A stretch of DNA of 33,886 nt, from the NCBI RefSeq assembly GCF_000485595.1, contig NW_014577076.1, forward strand, positions 118,601 to 152,486, written 5' to 3'. Under the pieces are notes generated by a model that worked only from the letters and a program-made list of their open reading frames with translations, had not been told where the DNA came from and did no database searches. Positions 1 to 11,400 of the stretch are shown here, piece after piece (the first letter of the stretch is position 1; each line of letters opens with the position of its first letter). This DNA comes from Priapulus caudatus (lineage: Eukaryota; Priapulida; Priapulimorpha; Priapulimorphida; Priapulidae). The position numbers and the translations under genes are program-made.

Positions 1-35
1 TTTTGTTTAATTTTTTTAATTTGTCTTTTATTAAC

Positions 36-62
36 TCCTGATATATATATATATATATATTG
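36..62. repeat. (TA)n microsatellite just before the first integrin exon
   Basis: A short run of alternating T and A lies directly upstream of the 3' splice site of the first visible integrin exon. It is intronic and carries no other signal that I can see. Confidence 0.8.
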
Positions 63-70
63 CGTTGTAG

Positions 71-3000
71 AGAATAGGCGGAGAGGATATCAGTCCTGTG
101 ACGAGGTCATTTGGATGGTCACTGTCACGCGGGTTGGACATCGATAACAATCTGTACCCGGATATCGCCGTTGGAGCATACGAGAGTGATCAGGCTATCC
201 TACTAAAGTACGCAGTTAGACTGTAAATAAATGGACTTACCAAAAACTACATATATCCTACCCAATATTTGAATGTCTTAGGAATAGTTTGACGAAAGAT
301 CTCATCTACAACAGCTAGCATACGTTGGTTTTCAAATTCTCGTTCCAGAGCAAGGCCTATTATCGCCATGCAGGCAACACTTGCGTTTAACCCGGAATGG
401 ATTCCACGGAATTTGTCTGACAGTGTTGGATCAAATCTGGAAATTCGGATCTGCTTCCAGTTTTATGAAAAAGACATTAAATTAGTCGCACATGGTATAG
501 ATGATGGATATGAATAATTACAAATATTATATAAAATGGCGTCTTTCTGATGCATAATTCTGATAATAATAATTCTGATAATAATAATGATGATAATAAT
601 AATGATGTATAATGATGATAATTAATTCTTGTTATATGGTTTTTACCGATGCTATAATTCTGATAGATGTGAAAAAAACATCACCTTATAACCTCAGCCC
701 TGGTGAATGCCAAGTGTTTGGAATGTATCGCGCTGCCGCATTACATTCCTTACGCGTATTTTAAATCTGCTTAAGGTGTGGAATACACGGTGACAAGCGA
801 CGCGAATTACAATCGCACTTCTGCTATACCCAGAGCGACATTTCATGACGGGAAACAGTGGACAAACACCATAACAGAACAGATAATGGTCAATAATACC
901 AAACCCGCATCGTGTGCGACCCATACACTGCATATCAACGTAAGTCCAACGAACTTACCGGCCAACATTGACTCACTCAAGTTAATTTATCACATACACG
1001 TCGTCAAGGTAACTCCGCTCGGTGCCCGCCTGCCCACTGTAGGTCTATAAGTTATTTGCTGTGATATATACACGATCTCTTTTTTACTTCGACAAGGGTA
1101 ATTCAGTGATCATGTGAATGACGCTCTATTGACCAACCTCTCTCATTTATAGCAAGTTTCTAAACTGACGTTGGTTGTTCAGCTGTCGTACTTGTCGTCT
1201 CTCTAAAGTTTCCCTGTTGTGTGTGACAACGAACACGTAAGTTCTGGGTGTTCCCTGAGAGTACGTTCGTCGATGCGAGGCACCGCCAGCTGGCTAGCTA
1301 CAGGGGTTCCAACCATCATTGGAGCTGGTCTCTGGTGGTTGCCAACCATGGTGCAGAATATGGTCACACACTTATTTTTGAGCACCTTCATCGCGGACAG
1401 GTGCCAAGTTGGTAATGAATGGTTGTTATCGACTGATCATCCCTCTGCACTGTTCATATAGGTCAGATATACCCTGCTGGTATACGTGAAATCAGGAGCT
1501 AATAATACATATAGTATTATTACAATGTATTATTTACTGAACATTTCCCCCGTGTTACCATCTTTAATTTTAATTGCGAAATTTTTACATCATGTCGTTT
1601 TGTAGAATGAGACCCAGGATCTCTTGAATGCTCTAGTGTTCTCCGTGAGTTACGAGCTAACGCAACAGACGAAACCGCCCTGCCGTACGGTGTGCCCCAT
1701 GCTGGACGCGAATAAGCCGAATTCACTCATAAAAAGGGTAACCAATCTCGCTAATTAAACATTCTCACTCTGAAAACGGACGATCATCTGTGATTCGATG
1801 TAAATCTATCTATATATCTATCAATCAATCTGTATATCCATCCATCCATCTATCTATCTAGATGTATCTATCTATCTATCCATCCATCCGTCCGTCCATC
1901 CATCCACCCATCTATACATACATACATCGATCCTCCATCCATCCATTCATCCACCTCTCTATGTGTTAGAGCCACGCGACGTCTACTAAGGGAACCCAGA
2001 TGCTAATGCTGAAACTGTATTAAGCACCAACGTATGAGTTAGGGGGTAGAACTACCTTTATGAGGTATAGGAGGGGAGAAGGCGGAGGAGTCGGTGGAGA
2101 GCCGAGGTGAGGAGTATGAAATGGTAAGAAGGGGAGGAAATATTGGAAACAGAGGCCCATAGAGGGCAGAGGAGTTAGTAAAGGGACGAAGTATATAGCG
2201 AGGGGTAGAGAATGAGCAAGGAGCAGAAAATTGAGAAACGTGACCCAAAATAGGCTGCGTATATTACGTGGGGTGTGTCTGATATAGATATATTTTATAT
2301 ATATATATATCACGGCTAGTTTCCTGCAATTAGAGAGTTTGTTTAGGTTGCAATTAGCTCTTTTCCACCTCCTCTCACAAACAGAAACGTAGAGAAAAAA
2401 ACATGGCAATCAAACGACCAAATCGGATATTTTGTGACAGAAAAACTCCTGCAATCTGCCGCTACGTTAACTCCATTAACGCGACTACGAAATCTATTTG
2501 CCGCTATTTAGAATTGCCGCGTTTTTTAAGCATTGTCTCACATATTGCTTCACATACATACAGGTGTTTTTTACACGAGACTGCGGGTCCGATAGCATGT
2601 GCGTGTCGGATCTGGTACTAAATAGTACAGTCGAGTTCGCAGATCGGCGGAAGCGGCTGCAGCTGACGGCTGGCAGAGACACGGGCTTCAGTATACGCGT
2701 GACGCTACGTAACGACGGGGAAGACGCCTACAACACAATGCTCGTGCTCGCGATATCTACAGCACTCACTATCGGTCGTGTGACGTCATTCGGCCAGGTA
2801 AGCATGCAGTTTATTATTGAATCAGTGCTGTGCACCTGGTGGAATCTCTCTTTGAGAAGAATAAAATGGGACACAAGTAAATGATGTGTGTGGATGCGTG
2901 CGCGCGCGTATGTAAGAATGTGCGTGCGTCCGCGCATGTATGCATGTTAACGGCAAAATCGCCTCGCTAACCAGTCCTGATAACTGTTGGAGGTTCCAGT

Positions 3001-6000
3001 CACGTGCATCCTGGACTTCAACGTCGCTGACGAAGGCGACGAGGAATCAGACCAGCTAGATGATGATGAAGAACAGGTGGAAAAAATGATGGCGCCACTG
3101 GGGGACAAATCTAAGGCTATCACGTATTGTCTTGCTGGAAACCCACTCATCTCCGGACAGACGGTAAAACATGTTCTGTTATAACATGGTTCCACGCGAT
3201 TAGTGGAAACGCCTCACTCATAAGGAAATATTGATGTCTGGAGTGAACCTTTATTACCACAACGATAATAAATATGCATCGTTATCAAGAGTAGATAATA
3301 TAACAAGAGTAGATAATATATATTATCTACTCTTGATCGTTATTAATGGCAGCCGGGTTATGGGGCTGCTGGGATTAGCAACGTTACCTGTATTATACGC
3401 GATTCACCATTACCTGGTGGAGTAGGCACAGTATTACAGAGCCGCCACCGCCACCTATGAGAATGACGGCTGATAATTGTATCTTAGGTCGAGTGCCTGA
3501 TGGAGATAGAGCTTGCAACGGAACATGGCTCATACCCAAGTGAAGCTGTGATCGAACTGAACGCGATTACCGCTAGCACAGAAGAAAATGCAACGACATT
3601 CGACAATAATGTCAGCCATACGATACACCTTCAATATTTAGTCGACATGGCTGCCTCGGGGTAGGTAATGGAAAAACACGAAACATATCACACCAAGTAT
3701 CACCTATACGGAATGGTAAAATTAACAACGCACGCGGGTGTCTTTCGTAAGCGTATCTCGAAATGGATCTGTCTTTCTTTGCTTCAGTATCTCCATTCCA
3801 GAGCAGCTATCCATAGACAACACAGCTGGCAGTAACTTCAGCAGTAACCAGCGCAACATCACTCACTTATTTGATGTGAGGATCACTGCTTACTATTCCT
3901 TCTCTCATGATCAATTCCACCAGCTCGACATAACGCATAACGATACTTCTTACCGATACTGGGATCAATGAGCACCGTCTAATTCAAAGACGTTATAATA
4001 GCTCCACGAAAACAAATTGCAGAAACTAAGAAGAACAAACTACACGGAACCTCCGTATTCCAGTGAATGAAATGCACAAGATGTTTTCAATCCTTTTTAG
4101 GTGCACAACAATGGCCCAACATCGGTGAACATGTCTCAGGTTGTCATAAAACTTCCATTCTATGCATCTGGAGTGGAGCACCAGATAATCATACTACGAG
4201 GTGTTCAGGTCAGACGATATATTTCCAAATCTTGGCAAGCAATACCTGAGGAACTATCAGTAATGAGTTGAGAGGTTGCTGCTCGACTATAGCACGAGGC
4301 GTGAAATGTCTGTAAGCTTCATTGTTAGCGAGAAAAACGATGCCTTTTACTATTAGTTTAGACTTTTTTCCTGACGCGATTCGTGATATCCTTCTAGGAA
4401 TTAACGTTAGCGTGAAACCATCACCATTTTTACCATGAAGCATAATACATCTAAATTTTTATACAGCTCATGGGGCTTTTTATTTTCAACATGTATTAGT
4501 TCTGTAATTAGGAAATCGTATTCAGAAATTTCAAATGAACTGAGCGGCAAGAAAAGATCGAAATATACAGCGTGAACTGAGATGTTGGGTATAGCACACT
4601 CTTGTAACTGTGCAAACTGGGAACTTTTCCTTGTGTATTGCATGACCATAATAAATAATTATATACTGCAGATGAAAAATAATAACTTCACTTCGACGCC
4701 CGTGACGTGTGTAGGCCATAAACGATACATTCACTACAAAGTGCGAGCAAACAGCGAGAACGGTCATCGAAACTTAATCAATGATGACCATGACGAAGAT
4801 AAAGCGCACGAGTTAAACACTGCTGGAAGTCGGATAGTCACACTGGTAAAGATGGCCGAATGGTGGTTATACCAACTATATTTCTGCTCGAGTGTTTGAA
4901 CTGAACGCTTTCACTTTTTATCTGATGCATTACATAGGAAATACTATAGTGGTAAGATTGAACAAGACCATAGTCGCTGGATAGATAGTTTCAGCTAATG
5001 GAGAATTTGGAAAAAAAAAGTCATGGAAACAGAACGATGCGGATAATCGTATATAATAGCCGATTATTATAAGATCGGGAGGCCTAATCATTTATACTCA
5101 TATATATATATGTATGTATATATATAATTTTTATATTCTATTCTTCCCGCTATTAATGTACTCCTGATAACATATATACGGATACTGGTAAAAGCAGCAG
5201 ACCGCTGCCTGTCACGTTGATATTCGATCATCTATGTAGGGATGCGACGTCGTGCGCTGCATTCGCATCACGTGTGACATAAGCAGTCTGGATGCTGGAG
5301 AAAGTAACTACATTGCCATACACATGGAACTGATGCTTGATCACATTGAAAAACTAAAAGTAAGGAGACGGGCATGTATATAATTTTCATTAGCCTATGC
5401 CAGACTGTGGCAGACAGACTAGCCAGACGTGGCCAACTCATTTGTCCAGGGAGCCAAAGCCACAAGCGGGTTGTCCTTGGCAACTGACCATGCACAGTTC
5501 GCCCATGGCCACGCGATAATATATAAACTGGTCTAGGGGCAACTGTCCCCCGATAGATATAGCCCCGTTATTGTTTAGTAATATCAGATGCGTCCCATAA
5601 TACAAATATACAAATATTTGCACAATCCGTGTAAGACACCTATAACATAACTATCTTTAATTAACTATAGGCCAAAATATCAGAAATCAATTATATCAGT
5701 GAAGCAGCTGTAATACTAGACGGAGCCGGGTTCAACATCATTCAACCTGACCATCATCTCCCAGACACAGCAAAGGTATAACACGTCCATTTTAACAACA
5801 TGATTTCACCAGTTATATATTTGGACTTCCATTCAGCTGTGCTGTGACAAAAGCCACCAATTGTGTTTATTGACATTAATATCAAAATTAAATAATACAC
5901 AAGGTTACTTCAAATGGGTCCATCCAGTAACATACTGTTTACATGTTTCTATATCGATTGTAATTTGTAGACTAGAAGGTTAATGAAGAATCTGTTAAAA

Positions 6001-6868
6001 TTTACATGACTAATTAATTATTGACCGCATCGATGACAACATATAAATAACCCGAAAAGAATTCGCCTGTTAATCAGAAACAGTACGGTGAACTTTCATC
6101 TGAAAGAAACACAATTAAAATCAAAGGTAATTACTATAAATAAAGTAACAGTGACGACTGTGCTTATTTTATTATATTTTAGATCACCACGATTTTAAAC
6201 TACACGGTGGAGTTAGTAGGGCTGGCAGCATTCGACAAGCGCGTAGTGATTGGCGTCGGTGTGGGAGCTGCACTGCTTGCGCTAATTATCATCATCTTTA
6301 TACTAGTCAAAGTAAGACAACTACACAATAACTGAGACTCAATAACTACCAGATAAGCAGGCATCGAACCACGCTCACCCGCGTTCATACGCAGTCCTAT
6401 CCTACGCAGGAACGCATGCTAATCGTAGATTTAAATACACAACAAACCATTTCAATGTATGTGTATTATAAGCTATCTATCACACTAACACGCATCCCCG
6501 CACACCCACGTATACACCAGACAGGCAGGTGTGCGCGCACGCACACAGACACAAATACACAACCTGGGTTAGGCTAAGCAGGCGCTATTATGCGATGAAT
6601 CATCATATAATATTATGCTGAATTAAATAACAGTTTGCAGCAATAAACTATACAACAAAGATAAAATGTATCATGATATCAAGAGCCCATTAATATAAAA
6701 TTGACAGGCAGCGATTCTAGTACAATAACTGATGAAATACTTTCATTTCAGTGCAACTTCTTTAAGCGACCAGAGATGGAGAGATTGCGTGAGTTAAGAA
6801 AAGAATCCGTCACCAGTAGGATTGAGCTGATGGAAGAGGAACAACAGAATGATGGCCTCTCTGACTGA
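71..6868 (+). CDS. Integrin alpha subunit, C-terminal 14 exons (5' end outside window)
   Basis: Transmembrane adhesion receptor chain that pairs with integrin beta and binds matrix. Exons (all GT/AG, phases agree): 71-207, 349-494, 776-939, 1606-1737, 2564-2797, 2993-3163, 3488-3660, 3788-3875, 4101-4208, 4672-4845, 5240-5359, 5671-5775, 6183-6311, 6752-6868; 665 residues. Exon 1 holds the end of the beta-propeller: FGWSLSRGLDIDNNLYPD is an FG-GAP repeat with a calcium-binding DxDxN loop, followed by AVGAYESDQAILLKARP, the classic join to the thigh domain. Later exons carry calf-domain hallmarks: PMLDANKP, the paired cysteines of DCGSDSMCVSDL, CLAGNP and CDVVRCIRITC. Exon 13 ends in one hydrophobic membrane helix and exon 14 begins CNFFKRPEME, the membrane-proximal KxGFFKR motif with Gly replaced by Asn. 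No I-domain is visible in this part. The family call is firm; the subclass cannot be set without the N-terminus. Confidence 0.97.
538..625. repeat. AT-rich simple repeat (ATAATGAT-like units) in integrin intron
   Basis: Imperfect tandem units built from AATAAT and GATGATAAT, entirely intronic between the second and third visible integrin exons. Confidence 0.75.
1797..1955. repeat. Tetranucleotide microsatellite (CTAT / CATC units)
   Basis: Tandem CTAT units grade into CATC and CGTC units and back. This is a compound microsatellite in the intron after the PMLDANKP exon of the integrin gene. Confidence 0.85.
2040..2235. repeat. Purine-rich intronic stretch
   Basis: About 200 bases that are mostly G and A on the plus strand, with GAGGAG and GGAGG blocks. 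Similar purine-rich sequence lies at 12530-12740 and 14000-14110 and in the hAT-like family (16090-16160, 19480-19520, 33460-33515). I see no strict period. Open frames on the opposite strand are low-complexity and not real genes. Confidence 0.5.
3284..3335. repeat. Short palindrome in integrin intron
   Basis: AGAGTAGATAATATA occurs twice in direct orientation and is followed by its exact reverse complement. The segment 3304-3335 is a perfect 32-base palindrome that could form a hairpin. It lies between the exon ending in SGQT and the exon starting VECLMEIE. Confidence 0.75.
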
Positions 6869-7210
6869 CAATGCTAGAACTACCAAAGCCGACGTAGAAA
6901 TTTAGTGATATTTTTTCATAGTTGTAAAAAAATACCCGTAATATGGTGCATGGGGCAATACGTTTTGCAAACATGTTTATGAATAAGCAGGCAATTGTCT
7001 AATTTATCATTCCCATGGTTTATAATGTAGCAACATTCACTGTCAAAAATATAGCGTGCTCAGACATCAACCAAAACATTGGATTTACATCCTTCCCAAG
7101 AGGTACACGATGGGACACTGCAAGATATATGATTTGAATTCCTCTCCATGCAAAGGTGATTTAAGCTCTAGTCATTTGGTTTTTAGCTACATGAAATACA
7201 AATGTAGAAA

Positions 7211-7279
7211 TTAAACGCTTTATTTTAACACATACCTGGTCTTTTTCCAACTTTTCCGCACATGGAACATGGAAATAAA
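7211..7279 (+). promoter_or_regulatory. Candidate polyadenylation signals of the integrin gene
   Basis: An ATTAAA (about 7212) and an AATAAA (7274-7279) lie roughly 340 and 410 bases after the integrin stop codon. Either would give a normal 3' UTR length. This is inferred from the hexamers and position only. Confidence 0.4.
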
Positions 7280-7405
7280 TGTCACTAAATAACGCCCTTT
7301 CCTTCGTTCTTTCACAATTTAACACGCTGTTTTTTAACCCTGACCTTCATGCTCAACATCGTAATATGTTTAACTCGATAAGCCAATATAGAAGTCCACA
7401 GTTAC

Positions 7406-7579
7406 GCTAAGGTCTATGTCTCCCTGGGTATTGCCAGACCATAGCCTGGTAACTATCTGGTATACCGGACCGTAACCACCTACTCCGAACCGTATACCCT
7501 GTTTTGAACCTCCTTGACCGATTGTTGGCAGGAAGCGGCGACGGTCTGGCAGTACCCAGGGAGACATAGACCCTATCAG
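7406..7579. mobile_element. MITE, 174 bp, with 9-10 bp target duplication
   Basis: Inverted ends GGTCTATGTCTCCCTGGGTA and the matching complement enclose a short core containing GGTATACCGGACCGTAACC. The 10-base sequence CCACAGTTAC flanks both sides (7396-7405 and 7580-7589), a plausible target duplication. A length of 8-10 bp would suit Mutator-like or similar elements, but no coding sequence remains to assign a superfamily. It lies between the convergent integrin and SWEET genes. Confidence 0.75.
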
Positions 7580-8410
7580 CCACAGTTACTGCCTGTCATT
7601 TTTGAGATCACACCCTCGTATAGCATCATCAATTTATATGCAAGAATGAAGACCACGAACATACGACGTATGCAAAGTAATTTGTTTGCAATAACCTCAC
7701 TGTCCATCTCATCTTTCATATAACACGAACGAAACCAAGTTAGCAACGAACTAATATAATGTAATTCAAACCTTGTTGACATTGTCACCATTACACATTG
7801 CAATAATACACAAAAATATGTTTTCTGCCACAATATAAAAAACAAACACGAGAATCTTTAATGGATGTGAGCAAGAACCTCATAATAACTATTTTTCAAT
7901 TGTACAATAAAAATATATACGATGCATTAAAATGTCTATGTGTGCACCACCACCACATGTTTGATATGTGATACTTAAAATTTAATTTGATTTTGAACTA
8001 ATCATATACAATAAATATGTTTAGTTATGTCACTTTAACATCTCAATATTATATATGCTATATGTATATACACAAAATACATGTATTTGTTAGGAGCACT
8101 ATTTTATGCAATTCTGAACATGGAATAAAGTACAGCCACACTTCTCAAAATACACCCTTTACCTACAAATTAGTAACTATTAAAATGTAACAAGGGGTGC
8201 ATGATGTCAGTGAAGAAAAGCTTCACCCACTTTTCCACGACTTGCCTCCCATAGCAGGAACAATGACAGTACGCACATGACTACATGCTGCTACACCTTT
8301 CAGCATCCAAATAACTGGTCCTGAACATAGCTCTAGGTGATGCAGTCTAATGCACCCATCCTATAATTTTTAATTTAAAGGGAATCCACTTGCGTTTTAT
8401 AGTTTGTTGC

Positions 8411-11400
8411 TCAAACATCGGCCCTGTTGATGGACGGTTCACTCGCACTTCGACTTAAATGATTGCCAGTCCTCTTGCTTGGATATTTGATGAACAGGAC
8501 CAATTGCACTGATGTTAGAAATGTGCCTATACAGTTTGGTACCTAGCAGAATATAGAATAGAATGTAACATTGCCAGCTGTATGTTTCAGCTTTTAATTT
8601 ATAAGCATTATTGCTGTTAAATCCAATTATTGGATATAAGGCAAAAACGTTGACCTAGGTCATTATCCATTTAAATAACCCCCAACTATACCTTTAAAAA
8701 TCACAGCTGCTTATCCCCACATACATTAGAGAATGTAACGTCTAGTCCTACAGTCTAACTACGAAATCAATGTATTCACAATATTAGGCTCGTACGTGTT
8801 ATTAGATATAGAACATTTCATGGGAAAGTTGTGATGCACAGAGTTCTTATTCAGGGCAAATAGTATAACATCAGGAGTGAATAATAATAGAAGAGTATGA
8901 CTCGCTCAAAACACAAGAAATTAAACATTTCCATGCCCAAATTTACCTATGATTTATTACATGAAATCCAATAAACATGACATCAGAACTAGCACTATAC
9001 ATCCAACTTGTCTTCACACTTTACTGTGTATCGATACCTCTTCTTATTATGTAGTTATAGCTTCGAATGTCAGACGTGGTTTCACTTATTTACACAGCCA
9101 AGCAACTGTCGATCCCACGCTGTAAGCGTGAACAAGAGGCAGCTTGCTCTGAGACACCTGTTGGCAGGGTTCGGCAGGGATTTGCAACTCGCAAAGACGT
9201 GCGTGTTATCATGTGTGCGGGCTCCCTCACCGAACGCTGGCTCTAACCCCCTGCCTAACCCCACCAACAGGTGTCTCAGAGCAAGCTGCCTCTTGTTTGC
9301 GCTTACAGCGTGGAATTGACGGGTGTCACTTTCCCCCGGGCGTAGAGGGAGGGTGCCGCTACGTGGCTGCACTAGTGTTCGGATTAGGGTTAGGGTCAGG
9401 GTTAGAGTTAGGATTAGGGTTAGGGTTAGGGTTAGGGAAATAAGGCCATGTCTAGCATGGAAGTATGACTGTGGAATGACAGAAGTGTACGAAGTGACTA
9501 GTGCTGCCACGTAGCGGCACCCTCCCTCTACGCCCGGGGAAAGTGACTAGTGCTGCCACGTAGCGGCACCCTCCCTCTACGCCCGGCGGAAAGTGACACC
9601 CGAGATTGACAGTCACTTGGCTGTGTAAATAAGTGAAACCACGTCTGACGTTCGAAGCTATAACTACATAATAAGACTAAGAGGCATCGATACACAGTAA
9701 AGTGTGAGGACAAGTTGGATGTACAGTGCTAGTTCTGATGTCATGTTTATTGGATTTCATGTAATAAATCATAGGTAAATTTGGGCATGGAAACGTTGAA
9801 TTTCTTGTGTTTCGAGCAAGTCATACGCTTCTATTATTATTCACTCCTGATAACATACAGCACTGTACTACATCATTACACAGCTTCGAATCAATATTAA
9901 AAGCATACCTGTATGAAGTAATCATGCACCAAGTATCCATACAACCACCATTCAAGGGAGACTAAGAAAGTCACAAAGGACAATGGAAATGACATTGAAT
10001 CTGTGCTCCTTGTTCGTATTACGTGTGACTGAAATTGGAAATGAAAGAACAAGTGGATTATTATTATTATCATTATTATTATTCAATAAATAAGTTCATT
10101 CGGTTGGTAGATAATAGAATTATCTTGGTTAATTTTTACTCAACTGTGTTGATTAAAACGTACTGCTGACGTTTCGCCTCCTATCAGGAGGCTTTCTCAA
10201 AGCTGACTGAAGTTATCAGATTTGACCAAATTTATCATTTTGGTCAAACCTGATAACTTCAGTCAGCTTTGAGAAAGCCTCCTGATAGGAGGTGAAACGT
10301 CAGTAGTACGTTTTGATCAACATGGTTGAGTAAAAATTAACCAAGATTGATCTATTATTCTTATTATTGCTCCTTTGACTCAATTCGCAAAGTAAATGCC
10401 TTCAGCAGCTGTATTGCACTGGTTTCGATAACAGGCTGTGTTTAGCAATGCTACAAGCCTGTAGGTATAATCATTAGCCTTTTGGCAGCAAGAAATTATA
10501 CCATTTCTACCTCAGATAATAAGTAATGCAAATCAGGATAAAGACCATTGCTAAAATGCCAGTGAATTATGTGATATTTTTATACATATAACTTCCAGCT
10601 TACTTGCATTTTAAAAACTTAGGTTTATCATAATTACATAGAGAAACAAATTGATTAAAGAATCTCTGCTTTGACTCACAGTACAATGAAGCACTTGGGC
10701 CATAATGAAAATATTGCTTGTTTGCCCTCACCCGACCGACCCGCCAAAAAGGGGCCGACTAAAAAAAATTTATTGATCTTTTTCTTTTCTTTTTTAACAT
10801 ATTGTATCACTACACATTATATAAATCTGTAAGCAATACATTATATGTACTAAGCAAAACAAACATTCAACATAAAAGGTATCTCCACACAAGCACACCC
10901 GAGCATGTAGACACCATGCTGAATTTGTAAAAAGACCCCCGCCCTCAAAAAAAGCCGACCTACCTACCCAAACTTTTCAGCCTGGGTCGGGTGAGGCCAA
11001 ACAACGATTTTTTTAATCATAACCTTACCATTTTTTCCAAGGGTGATGCGCAGAAGATAAGGCCAGCTGTACAGCAAGCCAGGCCCAGCTGATATAGAGC
11101 TGTGTAGAAATCACTAACAATATACTTGGTGTAGAAGAGCAATGGAAACACAAGGCAGCTTGCTATAAGCAATTGCTTGTGCAGTGTTTGCTAAACAAAG
11201 ACATGAACATAGACTGAGCTTATTATCTGTTGGCTATTTGAATAGCTTTAAGCATTACGTGATAGAGACATATATAACATAGCATGCGTCTACAATAACT
11301 CTATACTGTCTCAAAACTGATGTAATTGCACACAAAATGAAGTGCGGATAGAAGCAACTTGTCCAATTACTCATTGCGGCAGCACAAACAATATAGTAGC

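Larger units (their letters stand above)
8870..9851. mobile_element. Fold-back element with ~245 bp inverted arms and telomere-like loop
   Basis: Arms 8870-9113 and 9605-9851 are near-perfect inverted copies starting ATCAGGAGTG. Inside are two more inverted repeats: 9114-9181 with 9245-9313, and 9321-9376 with 9498-9604. A TTAGGG-like array sits in the innermost loop. The flanks share AAC, or TAAC if one base is shared, too short to name a superfamily. No transposase is visible. It lies in SWEET intron 5. The same terminal motif, CTCCTGATA, also occurs at about 35-45 and 5161-5172. Confidence 0.85.

Noticed and set aside
940-1050. Extension of the third visible integrin exon past 939 (open to 1050)
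   Set aside because: The consensus donor GTAAGT at 940 joins in phase to 1606, giving the conserved order of the thigh domain; the open extension duplicates that position and ends in a stop.
2020-2409. 129-aa frame on the minus strand within an integrin intron
   Set aside because: Comes from the purine-rich tract; Pro/Leu/Phe-rich low complexity, no homology that I recognise.
9379-9440. Reading the TTAGGG array as a true chromosome end or fusion point
   Set aside because: It is short, degenerate and lies inside a mobile element within an intact gene intron.
9082-9510. 142-aa frame with LTLTLT and its opposite-strand counterparts
   Set aside because: Translation of the telomere-like array and inverted repeats of a fold-back element.
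10240-10300. Hammerhead-ribozyme-like CTGATAGGAGGTGAAAC in the hairpin arm
   Set aside because: The core would need CTGANGA, a stem II and GAAA; there is no room for stem II and the GA is not in place.
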